Part shown: positions 37,235-45,561 of the stretch, piece by piece | How positions within the stretch are numbered: position 1 is the stretch's first letter | How the letters are laid out: every line of letters starts with the position of its first letter | Assembly: GCA_004138175.2 (NCBI GenBank) | Contig: RYFE02000015.1 | Span: forward strand, 62,001-126,000 | Source: Chloroflexales bacterium ZM16-3 | GTDB taxonomy: Bacteria; Chloroflexota; Chloroflexia; Chloroflexales; Chloroflexaceae | Direction of reading: 5' to 3' | Length of the DNA: 64,000 bases | Translations under genes and position numbers: made by a program | The notes under the pieces: model-generated | The model's input: the letters and a program-made list of their open reading frames with translations, nothing else | What the model was told of the DNA's origin: nothing | The model's database searches: none

Positions 37235-37876
37235 TTATGCAAAAAGTGTTGTTTTAAGCGTCTTAATGCGCCTATTCAGTGTTGGCAATGATAAAACACC
37301 TTCACCATGCACCGCAGATAGTATCTTTAGTGCCTTTCGCCCGCCGAGTTTGGGGTTAGCACGTATCATCACTTCCAACTCATCATCAAACTTTGTTTTT
37401 TGAATGAACTTGCCAGCATCATTCCGAGGTTTAACCGGCTCACTGGATAGATAATGAACGCCTAAGCCGGTGTCTGCGTCAAGAGAAACCATGTCAACGT
37501 GCTGTGCTGTTGCTTCACCGTATCGAAACTGCGCCGCCTGTGTTAGTATTTCCTTTGGCATGTGCTTTGCTCCATTTGTGTCAACAGAATAGAGATATTC
37601 GTAATACTCATTATCGGCTTTACGCTCTTGCCGTGAGGATATAATGATTTCTCGCGCCCATTCAAGATACATCCAATGATTACCGAACGTGTTTTTGTAT
37701 TCGTGGCTACACGCTGAACAGTAATCATACCCGCGATTGACAATATTGGTATTGCAGAAACAACAATAGCGCGGGGTGATTTCCCCTATACCCTCTATGT
37801 TATTTTCGTCGTATTCAACATAAACCGTTGTGTCTGCCCATTTCGTAAACTCAAAGTCATCATCATTCATGTTCAT
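37235..37876 (-). CDS. Zinc-ribbon protein with HTH-like C-terminus
   Basis: The 213-residue product has a CxxC-type cluster (YCCFCNTNIVNRGYDYCSAC) typical of a zinc ribbon near residues 35-55. A central acidic region is followed by a helical C-terminus (NPKLGGRKALKILSAVHGE, then LPTLNRRIKTLK) that resembles the HTH tail of the 69-residue neighbour. This suggests a DNA-binding regulator or replication initiator. It is the rightmost gene of the element and borders the long non-coding repeat region, as replication initiators often do. I use the Met nine bases after GAGG. Confidence 0.6.
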   Translation of the reverse strand: MNMNDDDFEFTKWADTTVYVEYDENNIEGIGEITPRYCCFCNTNIVNRGYDYCSACSHEYKNTFGNHWMYLEWAREIIISSRQERKADNEYYEYLYSVDTNGAKHMPKEILTQAAQFRYGEATAQHVDMVSLDADTGLGVHYLSSEPVKPRNDAGKFIQKTKFDDELEVMIRANPKLGGRKALKILSAVHGEGVLSLPTLNRRIKTLKTTLFA

Positions 37877-38303
37877 TTTCATCAACCTCTTTTTTAATGT
37901 GGTATCAACACTCGTGATACCCTTTCAATATGGTGTAAACGGTGTTTGTTCGGTGCGTAACCGATGAAACCGTGATACCAATATATTTATTGTAGCACCG
38001 TGTTATCGTTTGTCAAGGGTCTAAAGTATGAGAAAAGCATAGGTCTTTATACTGATCTTTTATAAACGTGTATATTCAACTGTTCAGGTGCTATTTAATC
38101 GGCGGGTAAACAATACCCGATATACATAAGACGAACAAACCATAAAGATTGTTGCACGTCCTATTATATATAACGTATGACTTTATAAAAAGTTACGCTA
38201 CCTGTTACCACGATACCACACTGAAAGATAGTTGTCAACTTTACAATATATGTATAACAGTCATACATTAACCATACTACATCTAAAACCCTAAGCCATT
38301 CTA

Positions 38304-38420
38304 AGCGTTTGAAACACAAAAGGGTATGATTATACCTCTTTACTCATTCAACGCGGGAAAAGGCCAGTTATAAAAAAATATACCTGACTACAAAGCCATC
38401 CGCAAAATTAAAGATCGTAG
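38304..38420. repeat. Non-coding repeat module, copy 2 (inverted relative to copy 1)
   Basis: On the plus strand the order is AGCGTTTGAAACAC, AGGGTAT, TCAACGCGGGAAAA and TACCTGACTACAAAGCCA, the complement and reverse order of the module at 32773-32869. It continues into AAAGATCGTAGGGTTTT, which recurs at 39266-39288. Confidence 0.8.
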
Positions 38421-38462
38421 GGTTTTTCTGTCTGTCTGTTTACTGAGTTGAGGATAATAAGA

Positions 38463-38680
38463 ATAGTCGGGGGAACTGGATAACCAGACGTTGAACAGGA
38501 TAGCTATACACGCAATACAAAAACAAGTGTAGAGACAACGCAGAATAATAGCGGGGGAATGGATACAAAAACAAACAGAGATACACTACAGAATTAGAGC
38601 CGGGGAATGGGTATACACATGATACAGAATACAACCATACGTATGTAAGAAAACAGATGTATAAATAGTCGGGGGAATAG
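38463..38680 (+). repeat. Four G-rich iterons
   Basis: TAGTCGGGGGAACTGGATA, TAGCGGGGGAATGGATAC, GAGCCGGGGAATGGGTATA and TAGTCGGGGGAATAG begin near 38464, 38549, 38596 and 38665. All are on the same strand. The consensus is TAGNCGGGGGAATGG. The FtsK-like gene's leader holds a similar string. Confidence 0.7.
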
Positions 38681-39243
38681 AGTTACCAGCGTATCACATA
38701 TTACCTATAGAAACATACCCAACCCTTACACGATAACAGGATACTTTCATACCGAAAGTATTTTTTATCAGTGATAAAATGATAGTTTTCTCTAATCGAA
38801 TAAACAGTAATATAAATATTCCTTATTCTCTATAAAGAATAATGCTTTACACAGTTATATGCACTAAACAGTAATAAAAAGAAAGAAAACCTATGTAAAC
38901 AATAAGATTAGAACATTTTTTCTAAAAAAACGCTTATGATACCTGTACAATACCTGTGCATAGTATGTGCAATAACGAACGGATATAGTATATTATGCGT
39001 TACAATGCGCTGTAACTGTGAGTTACGATATATAGTCAGAACTGACTATACCTACAATGTAAATGACACGCTGCGTTATACGGTGATAGTGATAGGGTAT
39101 TGTTATTCCGCCGACTATTTATGTATCCTATTCGTATTTTCATATACCGCATAACAAAAGGATCTACATATTTAATAGTTTTAGCCTACCTGAGATACCT
39201 ATATACCTATGTAAGAGCGGAAAACGCCTGTTTGTTTTCAAAA

Positions 39244-39290
39244 TACGTGACTACAAAGGGATCTAAAACAGGAAAGATCATAGGGTTTTA
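39244..39290 (+). repeat. Partial third copy of the repeat module
   Basis: ATACGTGACTACAAAGGGATC and AAAGATCATAGGGTTTT match the distal half of copy 2 in the same orientation, with only a few base changes. Confidence 0.7.
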
Positions 39291-39586
39291 GGAAATGGCT
39301 GTAGAGAGGGTTAAGAGGTATTGAGAGGCGTTACAGGGGATAGAGAGGTATAAGCGCATAGGTGAGGCGCAGAGAGGCACACAGAGGCATACAGCGCGGT
39401 ATAGGGGCAATGGGGATGACCTGAGGCGCATACAAAAAGCCCATCCTCGTGAGACAGGCTTTAGAGGGTTGTAGGAGGCGTTATGCAGTAATAGGAAGTT
39501 TTACAGGGCGCGGTATGGTGATCTCAAAAGAAAGGATGAGCGGTTGCATTCTCGCGGTATTCTCTCCATTCCATAAAGCGGGGCTG

Positions 39587-39594
39587 GATCAAGA
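39587..39594. other. Candidate right attachment core (attR)
   Basis: GATCAAGA is followed in the same reading frame by codons for MGYSPDEGHHKQAEV and a TAG stop at 39639-39641, then a terminator. This looks like the displaced 3' end of the response-regulator gene. GC content rises to chromosomal levels from here. Confidence 0.5.
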
Positions 39595-39676
39595 TGGGGT
39601 ATAGCCCTGATGAGGGACATCATAAGCAGGCGGAAGTATAGTATCGCTGATTGCGGATGGCAACTGCCAAACCAGA

Positions 39677-39704
39677 AGGCCGATCAGGGTTTCCTGATCG
39701 GCCT
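39677..39704. terminator. Hairpin terminator at the element/topA junction
   Basis: Perfect 12-base arms (AGGCCGATCAGG) with a 4-base loop lie 36 bases after the displaced response-regulator stop codon and just after the convergent topA stop. It probably served as the original terminator of the regulator gene and also ends topA. Confidence 0.7.
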
Positions 39705-39735
39705 CGTTATGTTCAGTCGCTAATCTGCAATCAGC

Positions 39736-42294
39736 TCAGGCGCTCTTTTTACGCGCCGCCGGCTTCTTGGTGGTGGTGCTAGACGCCGGCTTCTTCGCCA
39801 CCGCTGGCTTCTTCGCCACCGCTGGCTTCTTCGCCACCGCTGGCTTCTTCACCGTGCTGGCCGCCGGCTTCTTCACTGCAACAGACTCAGGCTTTGCCGC
39901 CGGCTCCGTATGCACCACCGGGGCCATCTCCTCAAGGCTGTTGGTGGCATAGTCACACTTGGGGTAGCGCGAGCAGCCGTAGAAGGGCCGGCCGAACTTC
40001 CCGCGCCGCCCCAGCAGCTCACCCTCTTGGCACTTGGGACAGGCCACGCCCGTGGGCACCGGCAGCGGCACCGGCTTGCCGTCCTTACCGATTCGCCGGG
40101 TATTGGCACACTCGGGGTAGCCCGAGCAGCCCAGAAATGGCCCGAAGCGGCTCTTCTTGATCACCATCGGCCGCCCACAGAGATTGCACATCACATCGCT
40201 CGTCTCAGGCGCGCTGGCCTTGTCGAGCACGATCTTGCCGTCCCCGTCACGGTGGAAGTCGCTGGTGAAGTCGCAGGAATCCGGCCCGCTCTCCTTGCTG
40301 TAGCGCGAGCAGGCCAGAAACTCGCCATTGCGCCCGAACTTGATCGCCAGGAAGCCCTGGCCGCACTTCGGACACAGCACCTCGGTCAGAATCTCCTCGC
40401 GCTTCACGTTGCGCATCTCGCTGCGGGCGGTGATCAGGGTGGCGTGGAACGGCCCGTAGAACTCGTGCAGCACCGGCACCCACTGCTTAGCGCCGTCGGC
40501 GATATCGTCGAGCTGCTGCTCAAGCGCCGAGGTGAAGTCGTAGTCGACGATCTTCGGGAAGTGCTTGACCAGCAGGTCTGTCACCACCCGCCCGAGCGTG
40601 GTGGGGATAAGCTTCTTCTCGGAGAGCTCAACGTACTCGCGATCCTGGATCGTCGAGATGATCGAGGCGTAGGTTGATGGCCGACCGATGCCGAGCTGCT
40701 CCAGCTCCTTCACCAGACTGGCCTCGGTGAAGCGGGGCGGCGGCTCGGTGAAGTGCTGCAGGGGCAGCAGGGACAGCAGGCTCAGCAGCTCGCCCTCGCT
40801 GAGCTGAGGCAGCCGCCGCTCGCTGTCCTCCTCCTCCTCGCCCTCGTCCAGGCTCACGTTGTAGACGGCCAGGAAGCCCGGGAACTTCATCACGCTGCCG
40901 GTGGCCCGGAAGGTGTAGGGGGCTGGGAGTCGGGGGGCAGGAGTCGGGAGTCGGGAGTCCATGCCCGATGTCCCGTGTCCCGTGTCCCGTGTCCGGCCAC
41001 CGACTCCCGACTCCTGACCCCCGGCTCCCGACTCCTGACGCCCGGCTCCCGACTCCTGCCCCCCGACTCCATGAAACGCCCCAATATCCACCGTGGTGCT
41101 GTCGAACACCGCCGGAGCCATCTGGCTGGCCAGGAAGCGCTTCCAGATCAGGTCGTAGAGCCGCAGCAGGTCGCGATCAAGTTTCGCGGCGACAGACTCG
41201 GGGCGGCGGGCCGAGCTAGTCGGGCGGATGGCCTCGTGGGCCTCCTGGGCGCCCTTGGCCTTGGTCTTGTAGGTCGGCGGCTTCTCGGGCAGGTAGTCGG
41301 CGCCGTAGAGCTTGCCGATCACCTCACGCGCTTCCTGCTGGGCCTCGCCGGCCACGTTGGTGCTATCGGTACGCATATAGGTAATCAGGCCGACGGTGCC
41401 CTCGTCGCCGCCGACATCGATACCCTCGTAGAGGCGCTGGGCCAGGGTCATCGTCTTCTTGGCGCTGAAGCCCAGCTTGCGCCCGGCCTCCTGCTGGAGC
41501 GTGCTGGTGGTGAAGGGCGGGGCCGCGCTGCGGCGCTTGTCGCGGCGGACGATCTTCTGCACCGCGTAGCTCGCGCCGCCGAGGTCGGCCACGATCGCGT
41601 CGGCCTGCTCTTTATTATTCACCGCGAACTTGTCGAGCTTCTTACCATTGCGCTCGATCATCACCGCGCGGAAGGTGTCGCGCTTCGCCTCGCTCCCCTG
41701 CTTCGAGAGATCGGCCTCGATCGTCCAGTACTCCTGGGCCACGAACGCCTCGACCGACTCCTCGCGCTCGACGATCAGGCGCACGGCCACCGACTGGACG
41801 CGCCCTGCCGATAGCCCGCGCTTGACCTTGTCCCAGAGCAGCGGGCTGAGCTGGTAGCCAACCAGGCGGTCGAGCACACGGCGGGCCTGCTGGGCGTCCA
41901 CCAGGTTACTATCGATCTGGCGCGGGTTATTGATCGCCTGCTGCACCGCGTTCCGGGTGATCTCCTGAAAAACCACCCGGAAGATGGGCGTGCGCTTCGG
42001 CACATTCACCGCCTGGGTGATGTGCCAGGCGATCGCCTCACCCTCGCGGTCGGGGTCGGTCGCAAGGTAGATCGCGTCGGCACCGCGCACAGCCTGGCGC
42101 AGCTCGCTCACCACCTTCTGCTTCGTCACCTCATAGACCGGCGCGAAGTTATTCTCCACATCGATGGAGAGATCTTTCTTGGGCAGATCGCGCACATGGC
42201 CCATGCTAGAGGTGACGCGGTAACCGCGCCCGAGATATTTCTGGATCGTCTTCGCCTTCGCCGGCGACTCGACGATCACCAGTTTGTCGCCCAT
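39736..42294 (-). CDS. topA: DNA topoisomerase I
   Basis: The 852-residue type IA topoisomerase relaxes negative supercoils. It has the Toprim domain (KLVIVESPAKAKTIQKYLG; DPDREGEAIAWH), the catalytic region with the Tyr in GLITYMRTDSTN, and three C-terminal zinc fingers (CPKCGQGFL, CNLCGRPMV, CPKCQEGEL), then a Lys/Ala/Pro repeat tail (VAKKPA units) that probably binds DNA. Residues of about 407-458 are an insert of ESGAG/ESGVG and DSRLPTP repeats encoded by heptamers. It sits in a loop between DSTTVDIGAF and YTFRATGSVMKF and is probably tolerated. Confidence 0.96.
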   Translation of the reverse strand: MGDKLVIVESPAKAKTIQKYLGRGYRVTSSMGHVRDLPKKDLSIDVENNFAPVYEVTKQKVVSELRQAVRGADAIYLATDPDREGEAIAWHITQAVNVPKRTPIFRVVFQEITRNAVQQAINNPRQIDSNLVDAQQARRVLDRLVGYQLSPLLWDKVKRGLSAGRVQSVAVRLIVEREESVEAFVAQEYWTIEADLSKQGSEAKRDTFRAVMIERNGKKLDKFAVNNKEQADAIVADLGGASYAVQKIVRRDKRRSAAPPFTTSTLQQEAGRKLGFSAKKTMTLAQRLYEGIDVGGDEGTVGLITYMRTDSTNVAGEAQQEAREVIGKLYGADYLPEKPPTYKTKAKGAQEAHEAIRPTSSARRPESVAAKLDRDLLRLYDLIWKRFLASQMAPAVFDSTTVDIGAFHGVGGQESGAGRQESGAGGQESGVGGRTRDTGHGTSGMDSRLPTPAPRLPAPYTFRATGSVMKFPGFLAVYNVSLDEGEEEEDSERRLPQLSEGELLSLLSLLPLQHFTEPPPRFTEASLVKELEQLGIGRPSTYASIISTIQDREYVELSEKKLIPTTLGRVVTDLLVKHFPKIVDYDFTSALEQQLDDIADGAKQWVPVLHEFYGPFHATLITARSEMRNVKREEILTEVLCPKCGQGFLAIKFGRNGEFLACSRYSKESGPDSCDFTSDFHRDGDGKIVLDKASAPETSDVMCNLCGRPMVIKKSRFGPFLGCSGYPECANTRRIGKDGKPVPLPVPTGVACPKCQEGELLGRRGKFGRPFYGCSRYPKCDYATNSLEEMAPVVHTEPAAKPESVAVKKPAASTVKKPAVAKKPAVAKKPAVAKKPASSTTTKKPAARKKSA
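40921..41075. repeat. Complex heptamer repeat inside topA
   Basis: GGGAGTC units, then GTCCCGT units (also 7 bp), then the complement GACTCCC units form an inverted cluster of about 155 bases. It is translated on the minus strand without stops. Confidence 0.85.
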
Positions 42295-42441
42295 AGCATC
42301 TTTCTGCTAAAAACCTGCCCGGTGCGGCCCCGACGCGCCCACTGGCAGCGACGACACGCTAGGCCGCACCTGACAGGTTTATGTATAGACAAAACTCACC
42401 TTGTAACCGTTATAGCACTATACGCAGGGTGCCAGGGGTTG

Positions 42442-42918
42442 TCAAGCGGGAGTGTCAAAGCGCTGCACCTCTATCTGGATCTCCGCAGGCCCATCGCAGA
42501 TCAGGTCGGCGAGGATAATCCGGCACAAAAAGCTGGGGTGGGGCGGGCGGGGCGTGAAGAAGAGGTGGGCGGGGCAGTGCGAGTCGCTGGAGCCAAACCC
42601 GGCGACGGGGATGCTTACGGTGAGCTCATGCGCAAGAGCGGCGCACCAGCGGCTCTCAAGCCGAACGGGGCAGCCCACCACCCATGCCTCGTGGATGATG
42701 GCATGGGCGCGCAGATAGTCGATATGCCAGTGGGGACGGGCCTTCTCGCGGCGCTCGTGGTGGCTCAGGCGCGCCCGCAGGCCGCCCGCGCCGAAGGCGC
42801 TGCCGACATAGAGGTAATAGCCCGCAGGGAAGGAGAAGCGACCGAGCCTGCCAATCTGAAGGTCGTCAATGGCCTGTTGGATCTGGAGTACTAGAATATA
42901 GCTGCCCTTCACGATCAC
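42442..42918 (-). CDS. DUF123 (GIY-YIG-like, Nth-associated) protein
   Basis: The N-terminal 85 residues match DUF123: GSYILVLQ, the stretch GRFSFPAGYYLYVGSAFG with the GIY-like core, RARLSHHERREKARPHWHID and YL. Stand-alone DUF123 proteins have an uncertain role; the domain is often fused to endonuclease III in archaea and may bind or cut DNA. The C-terminal 70 residues are less conserved and contain a Cys and Pro-rich stretch. The gene is alone between topA and the anti-sigma-like gene. Confidence 0.8.
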   Translation of the reverse strand: MIVKGSYILVLQIQQAIDDLQIGRLGRFSFPAGYYLYVGSAFGAGGLRARLSHHERREKARPHWHIDYLRAHAIIHEAWVVGCPVRLESRWCAALAHELTVSIPVAGFGSSDSHCPAHLFFTPRPPHPSFLCRIILADLICDGPAEIQIEVQRFDTPA

Positions 42919-43080
42919 CCCGCCTTCAGGTTATGAGATGTGCGCCGCTGGCAGTATACGGCAGCGTAGTGTTTTTGGTACAGCTGAGCCGACTCACTGA
43001 TCGATCTCACAAAAATAAGGTTCGCAGACGCGAATTCACCACCCGCACGACCCTACCGAGAAGTACGAGTGTGCATCAGG

Positions 43081-44172
43081 TTAGTTGCCGTCACTATGTC
43101 CGCCGCTGTCCTCATTATCGCCGCCGCCGCTATTCCCATTATCGCCGCCGTGATCCTCGGTCGGCCCGGATTCCGGCAGCGAGCCGCCGCTATTCCCATC
43201 ATGGTTGTCAGTCGGCCTGGCGCTAGGAGACGGATCGCCGCCGCCGCTATTCCCATTATCGCCGCCGTGATCCTCGGTCGGCCCAGCGGCGGGGGGCGCA
43301 CCGCCGCCATTGTCACCGCCGTGGCCAGCGGTCGGCCCAGCGGGAGGAGGCTCAATAGTTGGCGGGACAGCCGTCGGGGCCGGGCGAACTGGGCGGAGAG
43401 TCTCAGTGGGCGCGGGCGTGCGGCTGGCCGTGGGCGCGGGCGTGCGGCTGGCCGTGGGCGTGCGACTAGCTGTGGGTGTTGCTGTCGATGCCAGAGCCGG
43501 GGCACTGCCTGGAACCACCACAATCGCTGTCGCAGAGATCACCCCACCAGCTAGGTGGCCAATAACCCTCACCGCAGCTCCGGGCCGTATATCGCCATCG
43601 ATCTGCGTGCCCGCATCCACCTGCACCGCATACCCGTTCACCTGCCATGTGTCAAGCGAAAGGGCAGATACTTGGCCGCTAAACTCCACATCTGCCGAGC
43701 GATCCTGGGAGATCAGCGCACCAATCTCATCGCGGCGGCGCTGCACGATCTCCTGCTCGACATGGGCCTTATCGACGGCGAGAGCGACCTGCACCTGCTC
43801 GGCGACGCGCTTGAGTCCATACAGCGGCTCACCTGGGAGCGCCGCCGAGGCAGCCGCCGTCCCACCACCAGCCAGGACAACAGCTAGCAGGATTGCGGCC
43901 AGGGCGATGCCGAGACGCAGGGGTATGCCAAAAAAGCGGAGCCCAGGCGTTGGCCGCAGATCAGCGGCGCGGTTAAGGAAGGCGCGACGCGAGCTAATCT
44001 GGGCGGCGGGATTCGGCTCAAGGGCGAGCGTCGGCAGCGCGGCGGCCGTCTCCAGAAAGGGGCGCAACACAGCGGCGGCGTCGGGGTAGCGCGCCCGGAT
44101 CGCGTCGAGTGGCTCGCCTGCATCCAGGGCGTCGAGGCAGAGAATCAGCTTGAGTTCGAGTTCGTTATCCAT
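43081..44172 (-). CDS. Anti-sigma-like membrane protein with DUF5666-type domain and repetitive tail
   Basis: A cytosolic N-terminal part (about 1-75: DNELELKLILCLDALDAGE...YPDAAAVLRPFLE) resembles the Chloroflexota DUF5667/anti-sigma region. One membrane helix (about 85-108) and an extracytoplasmic DUF5666-like beta domain (VEFSGQVSALSLDTWQVNG; VRVIGHLAGGVISATAIVVV) follow. The tail is a long low-complexity region: Thr/Pro repeats (PTASRTPA), then Gly/Asn/Asp repeats (EDHGGDNGNSGGGD). The ATG overlaps the sigma stop by one base (TGATG), so it is coupled to the sigma factor. With that gene disrupted it may be an orphan. Confidence 0.75.
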   Translation of the reverse strand: MDNELELKLILCLDALDAGEPLDAIRARYPDAAAVLRPFLETAAALPTLALEPNPAAQISSRRAFLNRAADLRPTPGLRFFGIPLRLGIALAAILLAVVLAGGGTAAASAALPGEPLYGLKRVAEQVQVALAVDKAHVEQEIVQRRRDEIGALISQDRSADVEFSGQVSALSLDTWQVNGYAVQVDAGTQIDGDIRPGAAVRVIGHLAGGVISATAIVVVPGSAPALASTATPTASRTPTASRTPAPTASRTPAPTETLRPVRPAPTAVPPTIEPPPAGPTAGHGGDNGGGAPPAAGPTEDHGGDNGNSGGGDPSPSARPTDNHDGNSGGSLPESGPTEDHGGDNGNSGGGDNEDSGGHSDGN

Positions 44173-44562
44173 CACTCCCCCATCCCTGGGGCCATCTTGC
44201 GGGTGGGCGCGGCGATCGCCCGCGCCTGAAGCTGCTTAATCGCTCCCTCGGTCTTCCCCAAGGCGCGGGCTACCTCCTGGATCGGCAGCTCCTGGCCGTA
44301 GCGCATCGCCAGCACGTGCTGCTGCTCATCGGTGAGGGTCTCCACAGCGCGGCGTAGATCCTCGCGGGTGGCCGCCTGCTCGGCGACCTCCTCAGGCCCA
44401 GCCTCCTGGCTGATCAGCGCCTCATCAAGCGGCTCGGAGGGGGCGCGGTAGGAACGGCGATAGTGGTCGCTCACAACATTGGCCGCGACACCGAACAGCC
44501 AGCCACGCAGGGCGCTCTGCGATGCCTTGTGGTCACGCAGAGCGGTGAGAAAGCGAGTAAAC

Positions 44563-44808
44563 GCAATACCGCAGAAGTAACCCTGTCACCCATGTCACGC
44601 TGAGCGCAGCGAAGCGTCCCGGCCGGAATTCTTCGCTGCGCTCAGAATGACGGAACGCAGTAGAGCAAAAGGAACGCTGTCACCCTGAGCGAAGCGAAGG
44701 GTCCCGGCCGGGATTCTTCGCTTCGCTCAGAATGACAAGTAAATACCACAGCGTTCCTTTTGCGGTACTGCGACAGAACACTTCACAGGGTTACTTCTGC
44801 TCTACTGC
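44563..44808. mobile_element. Outer MITE inserted in the sigma factor gene
   Basis: The 246-bp element has terminal inverted repeats GCAATACCGCAGAAGTAACC and GCAGTAGAGCAGAAGTAACC (21 of 24 bases match over the full arms, which go on to CTGT). It is flanked by an 8-base duplication, GAGTAAAC (44555-44562 and 44809-44816). The interior has a palindrome of the type CTGAGCGCAGCGAAG...CTTCGCTGCGCTCAG. It has no coding capacity and contains another MITE. Confidence 0.9.
44657..44771. mobile_element. Inner MITE, 115 bp, copy 1
   Basis: Terminal inverted repeats start GCAGTAGAGCAAAAGGAACG and, at the other end, GCAGTACCGCAAAAGGAACG. The flanks are GACGGAAC and GACAGAAC, an 8-base duplication with one change. 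The interior is a near-palindrome (CTGAGCGAAGCGAAG...CTTCGCTTCGCTCAG). It is identical to the copy at 45447-45561. Confidence 0.9.
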
Positions 44809-44968
44809 GAGTAAACACTTCACTGACCAGATCCTCTGCGGTAGGGCGATCATCCACACGGAATGAGACATAGCGAAAGAGCGGGCCATAGTAGGCATCA
44901 TGGATCTGCGCGAGTGCATCAGTATCATGGGCGCGGGCGCGGCCCAGAAGTTCGGATTCATAAAATTA

Positions 44969-45010
44969 GCCTCATTCCTCCCGCCCGTAAACGGGCGGGA
45001 GGAATGAGGC
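44969..45010. repeat. Perfect 20-bp palindrome
   Basis: Arms GCCTCATTCCTCCCGCCCGT with a 2-base AA loop, followed by TTTT. It can be read as a member of the long-palindrome class or as the left-end hairpin of an IS200/IS605-like element whose right part is the structured RNA region. Confidence 0.7.
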
Positions 45011-45052
45011 TTTTGCTACCTCACCCTTGCGGTAGCCGCTCTCCCGCGCCGC

Positions 45053-45350
45053 TTGCAGCGGTGCGGGGCTGTGGTACAATTGTGCGCATAGAAGATCGTC
45101 CCTATCGTGCAGAAGGCACGAAGCCGATGTGTCGGTGGATACGGTTTCACGCACGTTACCAACTGAACCTATGGAGTTCTGGCGAGGAAACCTTCGCCAG
45201 GTAAAAGGTTTAAGGTCGTGTCCAATGGACATGGAACCGCTGCCGGGTTCGCCCGGCAGGACACCCGTAAACGTGCCGTACTGCTCGGATGCCGACTCGT
45301 CGGTAGCGCCAGAGCAAAGCCCCCGCCTTTAGGCGGGTGGTGGTTTACTG
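45053..45350 (+). ncRNA. Structured RNA candidate, OMEGA/HEARO- or TnpB reRNA-like
   Basis: A promoter-like TTGCAG-N16-TACAAT (45053-45080) precedes about 260 bases with many short hairpins: GTGCAGAAGGCAC, CCGATGTGTCGG, CTGGCGAGGAAACCTTCGCCAG (in full at about 45180-45201), TGTCCAATGGACA, CTGCCGGGTTCGCCCGGCAG, and a terminal AGCCCCCGCCTTTAGGCGGG. That end is typical of right ends of IS605-family elements carrying TnpB or IscB. No tnpB or iscB is present, so this could be an ORF-less mobile derivative. The assignment rests on resemblance. Confidence 0.42.
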
Positions 45351-45446
45351 TCGTAACTCCTTATTATGTCTCTTATCGGCGAAACAGTGACTTCACCCTG
45401 TACGTCGTGCGGCAGGCAAAAAAGTAACGGGTGGATTTCAAAATAC

Positions 45447-45561
45447 GCAGTAGAGCAAAAGGAACGCTGTCACCCTGAGCGAAGCGAAGGGTCCCGGCCG
45501 GGATTCTTCGCTTCGCTCAGAATGACAAGTAAATACCACAGCGTTCCTTTTGCGGTACTGC
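45447..45561. mobile_element. MITE, 115 bp, copy 2
   Basis: Identical in sequence to the inner MITE at 44657-44771. It is flanked by a perfect 8-base duplication, CAAAATAC (45439-45446 and 45562-45569). Identity suggests recent movement by a transposase encoded elsewhere. Confidence 0.92.

Larger units (their letters stand above)
37886..39586. other. Long non-coding, repeat-rich right end of the element
   Basis: About 1.7 kb has no supportable gene; the short open frames here are AT-rich, lack RBSs and run through repeats. The region holds an inverted copy of the repeat module (38304-38400), four G-rich iterons (38463-38680), a further partial copy (39244-39290) and a G/A-rich stretch with many GAGAGG units (39300-39480). 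An origin of replication or DNA-transfer site is the most likely function. Confidence 0.6.
25942..39594. mobile_element. AT-rich integrated element with serine integrase, FtsK-like ATPase and P4-type primase
   Basis: About 13.65 kb of clearly AT-richer DNA interrupts GC-rich chromosome. Nearly all its genes read leftward. The integrase is at the left end, an FtsK-like translocase, a primase-helicase and small ORFs are inside, and a long repeat-rich non-coding stretch is at the right end. No relaxase, type IV secretion genes, capsid or resistance genes are recognised. The set resembles the actinobacterial AICE type (FtsK-like transfer of double-stranded DNA plus own replication), but with a serine integrase. 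A plasmid-like IME or a membrane-virus relative are alternatives. Confidence 0.8.
44172..44962 (-). pseudogene. ECF-type sigma factor interrupted by nested miniature transposons
   Basis: The frame upstream of the insertion encodes LLGRARAHDTDALAQIHDAY followed by YYGPLFRYVSFRVDD and the region 2 signature TAEDLVSEVFTR. After the inserted DNA it resumes with FLTALRDHKASQSALRGWLF, GVAANVVSDHYRRS, and region 4 (VETLTDEQQHVLAMRYGQEL, then PIQEVARALGKTEGAIKQL). Removing 44563-44808 plus one 8-base duplication (GAGTAAAC) restores one continuous frame. No start codon is found before LLGRAR; the 5' end meets the palindrome and RNA-like element at 44969, so it may also be truncated there. A 100-residue region 4 fragment remains open. 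Confidence 0.85.

Noticed and set aside
38463-38680. CRISPR-like array
   Set aside because: The four G-rich repeats are short, imperfect and unevenly spaced (about 49-83 bases); no cas genes lie nearby.
38440-39291. Three short ORFs in the right end of the element
   Set aside because: AT-rich, no ribosome-binding sites, and they run through G-rich iterons and repeat copies; treated as non-coding.
42022-42894. Long plus-strand ORF opposite topA and the DUF123 gene
   Set aside because: It is the antisense shadow of two well-recognised genes in GC-rich DNA and has no family motifs.
44863-45427. Plus-strand ORFs across the palindrome and RNA-like region
   Set aside because: They translate hairpins and a broken sigma gene antisense; no TnpB or IscB motifs are present in any frame.
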